A stretch of 64,000 bases of DNA from Turbatrix aceti. Its lineage: Eukaryota; Nematoda; Chromadorea; Rhabditida; Panagrolaimidae. The notes under the pieces were generated by a model. It was not told where the DNA came from and searched no databases. It saw only the letters and a list, made by a program, of their open reading frames with translations. Positions 21,020 through 36,454 of this stretch are shown piece after piece. The first letter of the stretch is position 1. The number at the start of each line of letters is the position of its first letter. The stretch is from NCBI GenBank assembly GCA_963969345.1, contig OZ017766.1:4030001-4094000 (forward strand), given 5' to 3'. The translations under genes and the position numbers were made by a program.

Positions 21020-22034
21020 TCATTCGTCTTCGGGATCTTGTTCCTCTGGATAGCGATCCTTGACGTCGAGATCCTCACCGTACTGAATTGTGTTGTCGAT
21101 GACGAGCATGAGATCCTGAACGCTGTCTTCGTCGTCGAGGTTGAGTGGCTGGAAGGAGACCATCGAATAAGAATCCATGACATCGGCGATTTTTTCGCTC
21201 AGAGATCGGAATGTTTTGTTGAACGCGTTCGGCGGGTTCTGAAAATATTTTTCTCATTTAGGAACCACAAAGGCCAAGGAAAACAAAAAACCTCATCGAG
21301 AAGAGTGGTCATCTCGCTTTCGAGCATGTGCTCGACTCGTTCGCGATCGGGTCCTTTGAGGAGGTCCATCTTGGAGAGCACGCAGACAGCTGGCTGCTCG
21401 AGGGACATGAGCGTGGACAGCGCAGTCAGGGCACCGGACATGAACTTGTCGACGTCGACCATGAACTGTGAATCCAGGAGGAAGACTGCGCACACCTTGA
21501 AATCCCACGAACACAGCGCGTCAACGAGCGTCCGCATGACGGTCATGTGGCTGTAGAGCTCGATCTGGCCGGGACAGTCGAAGATGATGTACTCGTCTTC
21601 GCCGCACTCGAGCGCCTCGTACAGCGAATCGAGGTTGTTCGCGATGTATTCCATGCAGAAGACCAGCGCGCCGTTCGGGCCCATTGTGGCGTACATCGGG
21701 TCTTCGTCTTCGCTGAGGTCGTCCACGCTGATCAGTTTTCTCACGTCTGGAAATTTGGAAATACTCAGGTGAGAAAAATAGCATTTTCGCAAAAACAGGG
21801 ATACGGAACTTTGAACGATCGCTACTCACCGAAAGCACAGTCATATTTGAAGACTTCGGCCGCTGGATCAAGGTTGACGACTTGTATTGACTTTCCGGTA
21901 GCTTCTCCGTGCTTTTGAATGCCGGTGCAGTATGTGGACTGAAATGAACTGCATATATCTTCTCGCGGCACCGTTTATGCACGACTCACCTTGCCGCTAC
22001 CTGCGGGACCGATGACAAGCTGTGCGTAACGCAT
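21020..22034 (-). CDS. GPN3: GPN-loop GTPase 3
   Basis: Exons 21990..22034, 21830..21938, 21292..21746, 21020..21238 in frame (275 aa; human GPN3 is 284). The P-loop GPAGSGKST is split by intron 1. [18 protein letters not shown] follows, then the diagnostic [17 protein letters not shown] (Gly-Pro-Asn loop), the G3 region [14 protein letters not shown], and the guanine-specificity VLSKMDLL. The C terminus is acidic ([18 protein letters not shown]), as in GPN3. GPN3 dimerises with GPN1 and helps assemble and import RNA polymerase II. It is divergent from membralin. Confidence 0.95.
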
Positions 22035-22406
22035 TTTACGATCGAAAGAGGTATTTTATCGGAAACTGAGCCAGTTAGCTCCCGGGCAAATAGTTGCGCA
22101 ACCCACCGCGAGGCTTCCTCGACTTCACTCTGGGTGATTGTCCCAGAGCGAAAATGTTCGCGCTGCGAAAGCCATTCATTCATCAGTTGACTCGATTCGC
22201 CCGGACCCTTTTCTTTGACGTGTGTGCATTTCTGACCACTTTCCAATGCTGTTTGCTGGTTATTGATTTCACAACCTGCTACTTGTGATTTGCAGTTTGA
22301 TATGTGCTGATCCAGATGGCTATGTGAAGCTTGATCCTACTTATTTTTTACCCTGGTATATGAAAGTTTGTGGTGAACGTATCTTGCTCCCTGGCTGCAC
22401 CAAGTG
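22035..22406. promoter_or_regulatory. Bidirectional promoter region, GPN3 / membralin
   Basis: 372 bp separate the two divergent start codons. The segment near 22260-22310 is AT-rich and contains an acceptor-like TTTGCAG before the membralin start. No named element recognised. Confidence 0.5.
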
Positions 22407-25244
<2,838 letters not shown>

Positions 25245-25837
25245 TTCACGGTTTTTGGAGCCTTCACTCACTCGCAGTCGTTTCTGAGCACACTAACACG
25301 GTTAGCATCTTTCATCTGTGATCCTGATGCACTCATTTGGAGGCTCATCGGAGTCTGTATCAGAACTTGTGGAATTGTACTTATAAAGAATCCTTTGTCG
25401 CTCGTCGGAGGGGTGATTTGTCGTTTTTTCTCGCAGCGTACCTTGAATTACGGTTTTTTTTGGGGCAGGAGGGATCTTTGGGAGATTTGTGTTTCGAGGC
25501 GCTTTTTATGACAATTTTTTGTTTCCACTGACCAACCTCAAAAACACGCAATAAATGTACGCGCTGGGAAAACGCTTGGCCTCATGGATGGCAATTTTTT
25601 TTTCTTTTTCGTGGATGCAGCAGACACGTCACGCTTCGCCGCCCGTCCGCGTGCGTGTAGTACGTACGCGTGGTTCGATTGCCACCGCCGCCGACTGCAA
25701 ATTGCGGTGGCACGTCGTCCATGCCAAACTCGATTTGCGAGGGGCGAAGCGAGCCAAGACAGCGGCTATCGGGGTCGTTTGCGTGCGCTGCGTTGAATGC
25801 CAATGCACTCTAGATTCCTGGTTTTGGTTTTAGGGCC
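25245..25837. other. Intergenic spacer membralin / N6AMT1
   Basis: 593 bp holding the membralin 3' UTR and the start region of N6AMT1. No separate gene recognised. Confidence 0.5.
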
Positions 25838-26494
25838 ATGACCACCGAAGCAGTGGACCTTCCAACGCCGGCCTACGGCAGTCTGGAGCCGAGTGTCTAC
25901 GAACCCGCCGAGGACACGTTCATCCTCCTCGACGCCCTCACCGCCCGTCAGGCCCAGCTCGCTTCTCTGAACCCCTCGCTGATCGCCGAAATCGGCTCTG
26001 GCTCAGGTGTGGTTACCTCCTACCTGCGGAGTCTCCTCTCCGCCGTCTGTCCCGGCAGCAGGACTCTCGCTCTCGTCACAGACCTTAATCCCGCCGCCCT
26101 GGCCGCGACGAGGCACACCGCGGCGCTCAACGACCAGCAACCACCGGAAGCCGTGCTCTCCGACCTCTTGGGTCCTTTTGAAAGCCGCCTGGCCGGCGCT
26201 ATCGACATCCTCGTCTTCAACCCTCCCTACGTGCCTACGGAGGCCCCGGCTGCTGTGCAGGAGGAGCTCTGCTTCGCAGGGGGACCCACGGGGCGGGCGG
26301 CCCTCGATCGACTCCTGCCGAGGGTACGCCAGCTCCTGTCGCCCCAGGGCAGGTTTTTCCTGGTCGCGCTGAAGGCCAACGACGTGCCAGGCCTCCGCAG
26401 GACAGCGCAGGGCTTTGGACTGGCCTCCAGCGTGGTCCTAGAACGTTGGTGTGGACGCGAGTATCTCTATGTTGTTGAGTTTGTCAGAGAGTAA
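25838..26494 (+). CDS. N6AMT1: HemK2 / N6AMT1 glutamine methyltransferase
   Basis: A single uninterrupted exon (218 aa; human protein 214). YEPAEDTFILLDAL opens the HemK-type domain, AEIGSGSGVVTSYL is the AdoMet-binding motif I, VTDLNPAAL motif II, and NPPYVPT is the catalytic NPPY that binds the glutamine amide. GRFFLVALKANDVP closes the fold. With TRMT112 the enzyme methylates the GGQ glutamine of release factor eRF1. TTTTAG ends four bases before the ATG. The stop codon TAA overlaps an AATAAA, so the 3' UTR may be only about 20-30 nt. Intron absence contrasts with neighbouring genes. Confidence 0.95.
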   Translation: MTTEAVDLPTPAYGSLEPSVYEPAEDTFILLDALTARQAQLASLNPSLIAEIGSGSGVVTSYLRSLLSAVCPGSRTLALVTDLNPAALAATRHTAALNDQQPPEAVLSDLLGPFESRLAGAIDILVFNPPYVPTEAPAAVQEELCFAGGPTGRAALDRLLPRVRQLLSPQGRFFLVALKANDVPGLRRTAQGFGLASSVVLERWCGREYLYVVEFVRE

Positions 26495-27250
26495 TAAAAT
26501 TAACGGGTTGGGTGCGTTTTGGACAGGTTTTGGCTCTTGCAGCGGTGTACGTGCAGTTGAGTGGCTTTACGACCCTCCTGCAGATATGGCCAGTGATAAA
26601 AGACGATATCCGGGTGGGGTTATCTGGGACACGGCCAGTTGGCCAGGTTTTGGCGTGTTTTACGTCAACCAAGCCACCGAGCCCTTCTGCCAGCTGATTT
26701 CCAAGCGATAGTGCTTGCGCGCACTAAAGCAGAGATCAGAGCAGAGCCCTCCGGTGCAGAGCTCTTGTCGCCCCCCGACACGCCGCTGGCCCAGCCCCGT
26801 CGAAAGCAGCGCGTGCTGTGTTCCCGGAGGCCTAATTGCGTGCTTAAACAGACGAGGCTTTGTCTCCCGAGGCGCGAGACGCCGTGTATTTGTCATTTCT
26901 CGTAATTGCATCTCTTGGACAAACCGTTATCCAGTTTTTTGTGGACCCACGCGGGTGAGTCGCTCTCCACACAGGAGTGGGGTACGCGGAGAGATCATCA
27001 CTTTCGGTCACCGACAACAGGTGCGACACTCAAAAAACAAGCTGTCAGGAAGGAAACTCGTCGGGTTGTGCCGGATCACAGGTTACGTGCGGGGCAGGTC
27101 GAGTGGGAGGCGGTGTCAGCATATTTGATAGGGGTCCTCAGGGTCGGTCCTAAAAGCGGGGTTGCAACATTCTGCGTTCGTTCGAGTGCATTTGCTTTCT
27201 TTTTTTCCCACAGAGTTGAACCCTCTCATCCGGGAAAGTTTCAGCTCGAA
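26495..27250. other. Intergenic spacer N6AMT1 / QSOX
   Basis: 756 bp. Several open frames run through but carry no domain. An acceptor-like GTTTCAG ends at 27244, six bases before the QSOX start. Nothing else supported. Confidence 0.5.
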
Positions 27251-29172
27251 ATGCGCATCCCAGCCACGATCATCCTGCTGGCAGCTTTGACGATCGCCCT
27301 GGGGCGTGCCGACGTCGCCACGTACGACACCGTGCCCCAGGGCATGAGCCCCGTGCTCTACAAGCCTGGCAAGGACGCGATCATCCAACTCGACTCTACG
27401 ACGTTCGCAGACACGCTTTTCTGCGCGGCAGCTGACAATTGCACGCGGCATTCGCACATTGTCGAGTTCTATTCCGACTCGTGTGGCCACTGCCGAAATT
27501 ACGCGCCATCGTTCAGCAAATTCGCCTCAGATGTTAAAGATTGGAGGAGAGTTGTCCGCGTTGCTGCAGTCAACTGCGGCGACTTCACGAACATGGGTCT
27601 CTGCAGGGACAACGACGTCCTGGTGCTTCCTACCACCAGGGTTGGTCTTTATTTGGTCCAGCCTGAGACGTGTTGTTAAAACAAGGCCCCTTTTCAGTAC
27701 TACTCAAAAAGCGAAACCGCCCCCGTGCCCGTTGCGAGCTACGGCCCGATCGACCTCCGCGACCGACTCGCCCAACTCCTGCTCCAAGACCACTCGCGCA
27801 ACAGGTACATTGACTGGCCGGACTTCAATTACCTCCATGAGTAAGCGTTTTTTACATTCTACTTACCTGGGCACTTCAACGCCCCTTTTTACAGTGCCGC
27901 GACTGTTAACGACCTCTGGAACGCGTATCCGACCAACGTGGATGCCATTGCGATCATTTTTGAATCCGACCCGCACCGTTTTATCGGCGCTCAGCTGCTG
28001 CTTGACGCAACTGGCAACAACGGCAAGGTGGTGGGCCGTCGCGCAAACAGAACCCATCCTCTGGCCTCCCACCTGCACATCTACGATTTTCCAGCGATCG
28101 CCGTTTTCAGGCGGGGACAGCAGGACCCAGCCTACGTATCGGACCTGAGGGCCCTGCTGGCGAAGGGGCTGAAAGAGGGCACGCAACAGGCCTTGTCCGA
28201 TCCAAACTCCACCGCGGAGGCCATGGCGGCGCTGGTGGAGCGCTGCAACCTCCACCCGGAAGAATGCCGTCCCCGGTACTTTGCGGCAGAGGGTGATATC
28301 CTCAAGGCAACGCACTTTGCCCTATTCAGCGAGGCGACGCGGCTGCCGGGCAACTTTGAGGCCGGTAACCTGAGTGCAATCCGTAACTTTGTGTACGTGC
28401 TGGCCAATCACCTGCCGGTGGTTAGCGAGGCAGGCGACGGTCAGGTAGTACACCTCGATCGACTCGAACGCGCTCGGCGGGTCATGCGGCGCTTGCTGGA
28501 CTTTCTCGACGGCCGGTCGCCGAACGAGTCGCTGCCAGTCGACGCCTGGCAGCAGGAATTCAAAAAAGCGGAGGTCAGCTGTCGTTGTTGTTTGTTTTCT
28601 CTCCTGCGGCGTTTTACGTTGTAGATATTTTTCAGCAGCTGGAAGGCAACCCCTTCGCGGAGGCCACGGCCTGGGAGCACTGCAGCGGCTCCACTCCGCT
28701 GCTCCGGGGCTACACCTGCGGTCTCTGGACCCTCTTCCACGCAGTCACGGTCACGGAATACAAAGCAGCGACGAATGCGAGCGATCTTAACCCGGTGCCG
28801 ACGCTGCACGCCCTGCGCGACTTCATCGTCACCTTCATGAGCTGCGAGTACTGCCGCATGCACTTCCTCTACATGACGACCAAGACGCACAGCATCGAGC
28901 GCCTCGTCCGGCAGCCTGTTGACGGGGTCGCCTACCTCTGGATGCTGCACAACATCGTCAACGACCATGTCAAGGGACGCTCCTCCGAAGACCCCCAGTT
29001 CCCCAAGGTCCAGTTCCCCGCGCCTTTCCTCTGTGAGGAATGTCAGGCGCCCAACGGCACTTTTAACAAGGCTGCCGTCGAGGACTTCCTGCTCGGGTAC
29101 TACTCCAGGATACGGCCGATCGCGTCGGACGGCGGAAAGCCGACTCGGGCGACGCCGGAGCTCCTCGCCTGA
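27251..29172 (+). CDS. QSOX: Quiescin sulfhydryl oxidase
   Basis: Exons 27251..27640, 27698..27840, 27895..28573, 28636..29172 in frame (582 aa). A signal peptide (IPATIILLAALTIALGRA) precedes a thioredoxin domain with CGHC (VEFYSDSCGHCRNYAP, without the usual Trp). A second redox-inactive Trx-like and helical region follows, then an Erv/ALR FAD domain (LRGYTCGLWTLFHAVTV) with its CEYC disulfide next to FAD, HNIVNDH, and the third pair CEEC near the C terminus. QSOX oxidises protein thiols to disulfides in the Golgi or outside the cell, reducing O2 to H2O2. No C-terminal membrane anchor is seen, so this is a soluble form. All three CxxC motifs are present. Confidence 0.95.
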
Positions 29173-29822
29173 TTGATTGTGTACATAGTGATGATACTAT
29201 TTCTGCCAAAGCGGTATTGTAAAAAGGGAACACTTGACAGAGCAAGCAAAGGTGTGTGAGGTGCACTTCGAGCACGTCACTGCGCTGGCTGGGCGAAGGG
29301 AAGGAAGTGACCGCTGCTCTTGACCGCTATTTTTGTGATTTTGTGCGCGCGAAATACGATTACGTGCGAAATTCAACTCGCCAGGGTTTGACAGTTTAAT
29401 TAACGGTTAGCAGGCGTCAACAGTGATTGGAAGCAAGCCAGAAAACAATCAACAAGGCCAGGTGATGATATGCAGAAGGGATCAAAGCGCAAAAAATCAA
29501 AAGCAGCCGGCCGGTGTTCGATCGATTTTACCCCAGCCACCACCACCGCCATCGCCACCGACGGGAGTCCCTCCAGTGCTGGCCGCGAAGAAAATTATCT
29601 TGTCTCGGCGGTGAGCAGCAGAACTGAACTGATAATTCAATCGCAGGTGGAAGAGGAGGAGCGCAGAGCAAAGTGCGCGGCGACAACTAATTGCCATATT
29701 GCACTCGCAGTCGGTCCGCGCGTCTTCATTCGTTCCGCAAAACTCGCCCACCACAAAAAGAACGCATAACTCGTCACGTTGTCCCGGAAGCACGCGACGT
29801 GTGTTTTTAGCGCAGATTTTTC
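29173..29822. other. Intergenic spacer QSOX / ERMP1
   Basis: 650 bp containing an AT-rich segment (29,330-29,460) and GC-mixed DNA with small open frames. No supported gene; probably 3' UTR plus the ERMP1 promoter. Confidence 0.5.
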
Positions 29823-32800
29823 ATGGAACTGCGCCAACGAACGAGACAGAGGTCCTACAGCGCCACTTCCGCTTCCGACGGAACTCCCGGCGCTGCGCCT
29901 TCCAATCGCTATATAACGCGGCTCGGCACGCGGCCATGGCTCGCGATCGGTTTTGTCGTCGCCGCCACGCTCTTCGTCAGCCACCGAGTCAACATCTGGG
30001 TACCACACCCTCTTGAACCAGATGCTGGTAAAAAAATTGTTTTTTGATCTTTAGTCGAGAAAAGAAAACAATTTTCAGAAAATACACGTTTTTCCGAGTT
30101 GCGCGCGTTCGGCATCCTGAATGCGCTGTCGGACATCGGGCCCAAGCCTGCGGGCAGCCCGGCCTGCGAGGAGACGACGCTGGATCTCCTGAAGCGTGAG
30201 GTGACTGCCATCAAGCGTCACGCGGAGACAGGTGCCCACAAAGTGGATATCGAGGTGCAGCGACCGTCGGGCTGCTTCGTTATTCCCAGATTCGACGTCG
30301 AAGGCTTTGGACTCTGTTACCGGAATGTTTCAAACCTGGTGGTGCGGCTCTCTGCGAAGAACCGTCAGGTGGATCCGTCGCGTAAGACGCTGCTGGTCAA
30401 CTGCCATTTTGACAGCTGGCCCACCAGTCCCGCGGCTTCCGACGATCTCGCAGCGTGCGCGATCTCGCTCGAACTCCTCCGCATCCTCGGCGACTCGTCG
30501 AAGCCCGCGCTCTCTCGAGACGTGATTTTCCTCTTCAACGCGGCCGAGGAATCGTCGCTGCTCGCGGCACACGGCTTCATCACGCAGCACGAGCAGCGCC
30601 ATGCCGTCGGGGGATTCGTCAACCTCGAGGCGTGCGGCAGCGGCGGCCGCGAGATTCTGTTCCAGGCAGGTCCTGCCACGCACTGGCTTCTCGACGCATA
30701 CATCAGAAACGCGCCTCGGCCACATCTCAGCGTGCTCGGACAGGAGGTCTTCCAGGTGAGTCCGGCTCAGGTGAGACAATCTTGTAGCGCGGATATTCTC
30801 TTCAGGGCGGTCTCATCCCGAGCGATACTGATTTTCGCGTCTTCCGCGACCACGGGCATCAATCCGGCCTCGATTTCGCATTCGCGCAGAACGGATACTG
30901 GTGGCACACGGAATTCGACGAGGCCCGGCGCATCTCACCTGGCAGTCTGCAGCACGCGGGAGAGAACGTGCTGGCGGTCATCCGGCACGTCGGCGAACAC
31001 GCCGCCGAGTTCGACGAGGCTTCTGCTTTCGGCGCGCCGTACTTTGTCTTTTTTGATGTTTTCAACGTGTTCGTCGTCGTTGTATCGTATCCCACCACTG
31101 TCCTGGCAGCAGCTCTGGCGACCACGGTGATCGGGCTATCGCTGGTCCTGCAGCCGCCTTCTCTGGGCCCCGCCGTGGCGTATCCCTTTGCCGTGCTTGC
31201 TGGCGTCGTCGGAGGCGCATTCGTGCTTGTCATTGGCCCCGGGAAGCTGCTTCACGCCAGACTACTGTGGTTGTCTTTCCATTCGGCGGTTCTTCCTCTC
31301 TACATCCTGCCTCTGACCGCGGGATTCATTTTTGTTATCCAATTTGTGCTCTTCCGAAAGCACCTGCTTGTGAGTCTTTGAACACGTTTTTTGCATCAAT
31401 CGATGAATGATTTCAGCCGGAATCCCGCTTCCAACTTGCCTGGTCCCTTTTCCAAGGACACAACGTGCCGGTGCTCCTGCTCACCTGGTTCTGCCTATAC
31501 AAACATTCCGCGACGGCGTTTTTCCTCCTCATCCAGCTGCTCCCGGCGGTGAGTGTCGGCTTGCTCCAGCTGTACTCCCACTTGACGGGTGCCATCCGGC
31601 CCAGCGCCTTCACTGCCAAGTATTACGTCTCGGCAGCGGTGGCATCGTTTGTGCCAGTGCTGACGGTGATAGGCTACACGGGGGTTGTGACGCTCACCGC
31701 GTTCATCCCCATCATGGGCCGCTCCAAGGGCAATACGGACCTCGTCGTCTACGGCATCTGTGCCCTCGCGCTGCTCTGCACGCTCTACATCCTCGTACGT
31801 GTTTTTTCTTCGGTGCGGGACGTAACAGCGTGATTTCAATTTCAGATCCCCGTCCTGGCAATCACTGAAGAGCGGGCGTCGCTCAAAATCTCGCGACGAC
31901 TTCTCACGCTCGTTGTGGTGGCTTTTCTGGGCGCGTTGGCGCTCGTGCCGGCCTACCACTACACAGATGCTTTTCCCACCGTCAGAAGAACCCAGATCTT
32001 TGTGAGTTTTCAGGTGCGTTGAATTTTTGGTAGTTTCGGTGTTTTTAGCACGTCAAGAAAACGTTCTACGACAGCCAGACGTCGACGACGCCTTCGGAGT
32101 GGCAGGAGCTGCACGTGATTGCCTGGGACTACCGCGAGGTCGACGAGATCCCCATCGTTCAGGGAGACGATGGCTTCCAGGCCGTGGATTGCACCGGAAA
32201 GGGCCGATTCTGCCGGTTGCCGTTTTTGTTTCCGACGCCCGATCGACTGGGGCCCAGGTGAGTTGTTCCTGGGGTATTCGTCTTTGATGGACGCTTGTTT
32301 TTCAGAATGCTTCGCGTCAAGAACATCACGGATGACACCTTTGACAGCGAAGAAGCCTCTGCCGAGCTTCTCGAAAAGACAATCGACGCAAACGGTAGAA
32401 TCAATTACGTTATCCGGGTAAAAGGTGAGATTTCTTTTTCGTTTGTTACGAGCGAAAACAATGAGGCACAATTTTTCAGGCAGTGGACAGACAACTGTGG
32501 CATTCACGCCGTCGTCCGGGCACTTTGGAGGCTGGCGGCTGAGGGGAGACTCCAGCTTTGCTCCCAACGCGACTTTTGCCTTTCTGACGTGCACATTCAA
32601 AGGCTGCGGCGACTGGGTCTTCGAGGCGAGTGTCGACCGGGTGACTGACCCTAGCGCTGTCTCGCTGGAGGTCCTAGTCTCCGCACATAACCTCTTTGGG
32701 GACCGCATGAAGTCTGACACGATCAAGCGCCTCGAGGACACCATCGCGCGACGACGCAAGAGCAAGGACTGGCACTGGGCCATGACCGCCAGCGCCTGGA

Positions 32801-32829
32801 ATGTCCATCTGCTGCGCAGGGTTTTCTGA
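29823..32829 (+). CDS. ERMP1: ER metallopeptidase 1 (Fxna-type M28 peptidase)
   Basis: Eight exons in frame: 29823..30027, 30079..30755, 30806..31369, 31417..31794, 31846..32001, 32049..32257, 32306..32424, 32480..32829 (885 aa; human 904). TM1 (PWLAIGFVVAATLFVS) is followed by a lumenal M28 domain: NCHFDSWPTSPAASDD (zinc His and bridging Asp), FLFNAAEESSLLAAHGF (catalytic and zinc Glu), VNLEACGSGG, SDTDFRVFRDHG and YWWHTEFD. Then come about eight membrane segments and a C-terminal lumenal domain. In the ER ERMP1 is thought to process secretory precursors and affect stress responses. The start codon opens a basic, Ser/Thr-rich cytosolic leader. A polyadenylation signal sits at 32946..32951. 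Convergent with SND1. Confidence 0.95.
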
Positions 32830-32945
32830 TCGTTCTTAGATGCGCTGGAAGATAAAAAAGCCAAAAACAGGAAAAAGGGTGAAAAATAGAAAAAAAATAG
32901 TCGCCCAAGTACAAAATTGTCTGCCATCCATTGTGGGTAATTTTA

Positions 32946-32951
32946 AATAAA
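32946..32951 (+). promoter_or_regulatory. Polyadenylation signal AATAAA of ERMP1
   Basis: AATAAA about 117 nt after the ERMP1 stop codon, in AT-rich DNA between the convergent ERMP1 and SND1 genes. Confidence 0.5.
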
Positions 32952-33125
32952 ATAATTTACTTTGCTTTATCTGTAACCGATTTTTCGATAAATAGATACT
33001 CAACAAGAGAAGGGACCACTCATGTTAGGGAGGGGGAATAACCAAACAGCAACCAACGACGATGCCGACCACGACGCTCGACTCGCGCGCTCCGAAGAGC
33101 ATTCGGGCTTTCTTTCATGAGCCGA

Positions 33126-36055
33126 TTAGACTTCAATGCCGGTGAAGTCACCGTACTTCCAGATGTTACGACGGTTCTTGCGGGCGTCCTTCTCAGCAGC
33201 GCCGTAGGCCTCGACCAGGGGCAGGAGACGGTGCTCGCGGCGGGGCTCGGCGACGGCGTAGCCATCGGTGAGGAGCGTCTTGGCAATGTCAAGCTTGGGC
33301 TCGGTCTCGGTCACGAGCGAGGCGGCTTCGAGCGAGCCAACTTTGTACTCCACGTTGATGAGCAGCGACGGATACGAAAAGACGAGGTCGCTGAAGGCCG
33401 TGGAGCATTCTGCGGCGTAGTCCGTGTTGGGGACTGTGACGAGGGCCAGGGTGTACTCATGGGCCAAGGGACGCGCTGTCTGGTAGCGAGCCGGCAGGGG
33501 TGCAACGCGGCTGACTGGGACGGATTCGCGCTGAAATACACCCAAAATAGTCCATTTCAGGAGAAAAAAAAAACTCACGTTTCCGTAGTCGATGTAGAGC
33601 ACCTCGGCGACGTCGGCCTTCACGCTCTCGACCTTGACGCGGTGCCAGAGGTTGTTGAAGCGGAGAGCAGCGAGTTCGTTTCTCTTGGGGCGGGTGGTGC
33701 CTTCGGAGGCGGGATCGATCTCTTGGAGCTCTTTCATGAGACTCTCGATCTTGGACGCGTCTTCGTAGTTCTGAGCGGAGAATTTGAACGTTTCAGGCAC
33801 GATATCGCTGATCGCGACCTTCTTGTAGGTCACCTTGCGCTCCGAAACGTCCGCGGCCTGGTCGACGTCGGCCTCCTTCGCCTCGGATTCGACGTAGTTC
33901 TGCCAGAGACCGCGCTTCGCCGCCTTCGCTGCGCGCTCGGCCGACGAAAGCTGCGGGAAGAAACCTCCGCGCTCGGCGGTGAAGTGCACTTTTGCGAGAC
34001 CGTTCTCGACGAGGAGCTCGGAGAGGTTGACCAGCTGGCCGGACTCGCGCTGGACGAAGAGGTAGCCGATGAAGCCGCCGTTCTTGTCGAGAGACTCGAC
34101 CTCAATCTTGACGTCGCGTTGGAGCGTGTTCTTCCGGGTGAAAGCGAGGGCTTCCTCGGCGAAGGGCTCGTTCTCGCCGATGGGCTTGCCGTTGGGCCCG
34201 ATGCGCTGGCCACGGGGACACGAAATACCCGCCAGGAGGAAGGTGATGACTACCGACTCTTTTGGCACGTATATCCGGAGTCTAGAACCAGAGCTGACAA
34301 ATTCGACGACACCGTCGACGCGTTGAGTGCGCTGGAAGTAGGAGAGGAACTGCTTGGAGCGAGCGAGGTCGTTGTTCAGCTCGTGCACGCGCTGCACAGA
34401 GTCTTTCGCGTCGCCGAAGATGCCCTTCTTCTCCTTCTCGGCGTTCGCCTCAGCGATGAGCAGTGCATCGTAGGCGGTGCTGCGGTTTTCGTCGTCCTGG
34501 CGATGGCGAAGGACGCGAGCAAGACCGCGCTCGATGAGTCCTACAGCGACGTTTTGGTCGCCGGCGACAATCGTGACGCAGGTCTTTTCAGGGAAGTTGT
34601 CCTGTCGGGGCTGGATGTAGTCGACCTGGGCAGAAACCCGCTTGCCAAGCAGTCGGCGACGGAGAAATTCACGGGCTTCGAACATGTGAGGGGTGTCGTA
34701 GAGGGGAGAGAACTTGCGACCAGTCGACGTGGCTTCCGTCGTGTCCGGGCGTCTGAAAAAGACGTAATAGGCATCTTTGAAAACATTCAAAAGTCAAAAA
34801 CTCACTTTGGTGCCCGAAGGGAGGAAAGGTACACCTTGACATCCGATCCGCCGTCCTGCTCGATCGTCAGGCTGTCACCAAGGCCGATTTCAGTGACGAC
34901 GCCCTGGATGACGCGCTGACTGCCGTTGGCCGCGCCGCCGGTGTAGTTTCTCCACAGACGGAGCTTCTTGTCCTTCGCGCTGCGCTCGGCTTCGCGGAGG
35001 GTGGCCACGCCGGCAGTCGCCAGTCCGATGGACCAGTCGACGCACTTGGCGAAGCCCTCCCTGAGCAGGAACTCGGCAATGTTGCCTTTGGGGTGAATGA
35101 CGGATCCGATGAAGTTGGCGTTGTTAGTCGATTCGAGGACGACCTCGACGTCGCGGTTCAGAAGGCGCTGTTCGACGAAGAATCGGGCCTCTTCGCCAAA
35201 GGGCTGAGGCGTGCTGTCGTTGCCGGCGCGCACGGCAGGGGCTTTGACGCCGCTCAGCATGATCGTGACGTGTTCGTGGTTGGGCAGCAGAAAGAGTCGG
35301 ATGGTAGATCCGTCACGAACGGCATCGACAACGGCCGGAATGCGTTTTTGCTGATACTTTTCAACGTATGATCGGGGGTCCGAGATGCTCCACTGGATGG
35401 CGCGGACGTGGGTCTGGGGGTCGTCGTCGCTCCATTTCCCCTTCTTGGCGGACTTGGCGCGTTCCTGGACGACGAGGAGCTTCTCGGTGTGCTCGTCCTG
35501 CTGTTTGCCAGGACGAACCTCGAGCAGGCCTTCTGCCACCGCCAGCTCTCCGATATTTTCTGCGTCAATGATGGCTGAAACATTCAAATATTTATAAAAA
35601 ATGACCAGGTAATGCTCGAAAAAAACATACAGGTGCCGCCGAGGTAAATACGTCCATGTTCGCGTCCGGAAGATCCAATAAAGTCCCGAATAAAAACGAC
35701 AGGCTTGCCAATGATCTTGCGTCGAACAAATTCGCGGGATTCCCAGGCATAGGGCTCGTCGGGAGACGAGACGCCGTTCTCGTTGGGTCGGCGTGCCAGG
35801 CGAGGAGCCACGACGTTGGAGAGGTACACAATGATCTCCTTGGGTGGACTACCCGGTTGTGGAGGGCCTTGGAGAACGATCGAGTCACCGCTCAGCACCT
35901 GCAACCGTCAAGGATGATCACGGATGAACCAACTCACGCAGAACACGTCATCACCGGTCATCGACTGAACACCGGTGAGATCCGCGAGATCACCGACTCA
36001 CCTGCTTGACGACTCCGTGACGCAACTGGGGAGGATTAGCATTGGCGTCGGTCAT
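33126..36055 (-). CDS. SND1: Tudor-SN (SND1) nuclease
   Basis: Five exons in frame: 36002..36055, 35631..35898, 34806..35574, 33579..34752, 33126..33530 (889 aa; human 910). It begins with GVVKQVLSGDSIVLQG, the first of four staphylococcal-nuclease-like repeats. Each has a VLSGDS- or VV.ASG-like strand, APR or AP..G, and EPYAWESREFVR-type helices. A fifth SN-like domain is split by a Tudor domain bearing VLYIDYGN. The C terminus is RRNIWKYGDFTGIEV. SND1 acts in RISC, RNA decay and stress granules, and its Tudor domain binds dimethyl-arginine. A long open frame on the opposite strand is only a shadow of codon bias. Gene order and length are normal. The intron 35899..36001 is the longest at 103 nt. 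Confidence 0.96.
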
Positions 36056-36454
36056 CGTGGAAGTTGTGTTGGTAAGTTAGGTATCCCTCTGAAAGCCCTT
36101 CGGAAAATTAGGTATAGCTCTTGCGTTTTGCATCCCCAGACCCCCAACGAACACGACTGCAACGACACGCACGCTTACAAATAAGAGCACGGACGCCTCC
36201 TTGGCACTCCCACGACATCAAAACGTCAAAAAGAATGAACTAGAAGAATGCTAACGGAAGAGACATCACAAATCGACTAATGCCAACAGGCGACAAGTAA
36301 TCGCAATGTTTGGGAGAGACTGCATGGTCCCGACGCGAACGATCTTCTTCGCTTTTGCTCTTCATTCAAAAAATAGCGGGTCGTCGGCTGTCTTCTTCGT
36401 CATTTTCACGTCCATTTCCTTGTCGTAGTTGTCTTACCTTCAGTTTACCACTTC
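36056..36454. promoter_or_regulatory. Divergent promoter region, SND1 / unrecognised gene
   Basis: 399 bp between the SND1 start (minus) and the start of the 197-aa protein gene (plus). No clear site seen. Probably holds both promoters. Confidence 0.45.

Noticed and set aside
33117..34919. 600-residue open frame on the plus strand
   Set aside because: It is exactly antisense to SND1 exons and reflects GC-rich third positions; it has no domain and crosses SND1 splice sites.
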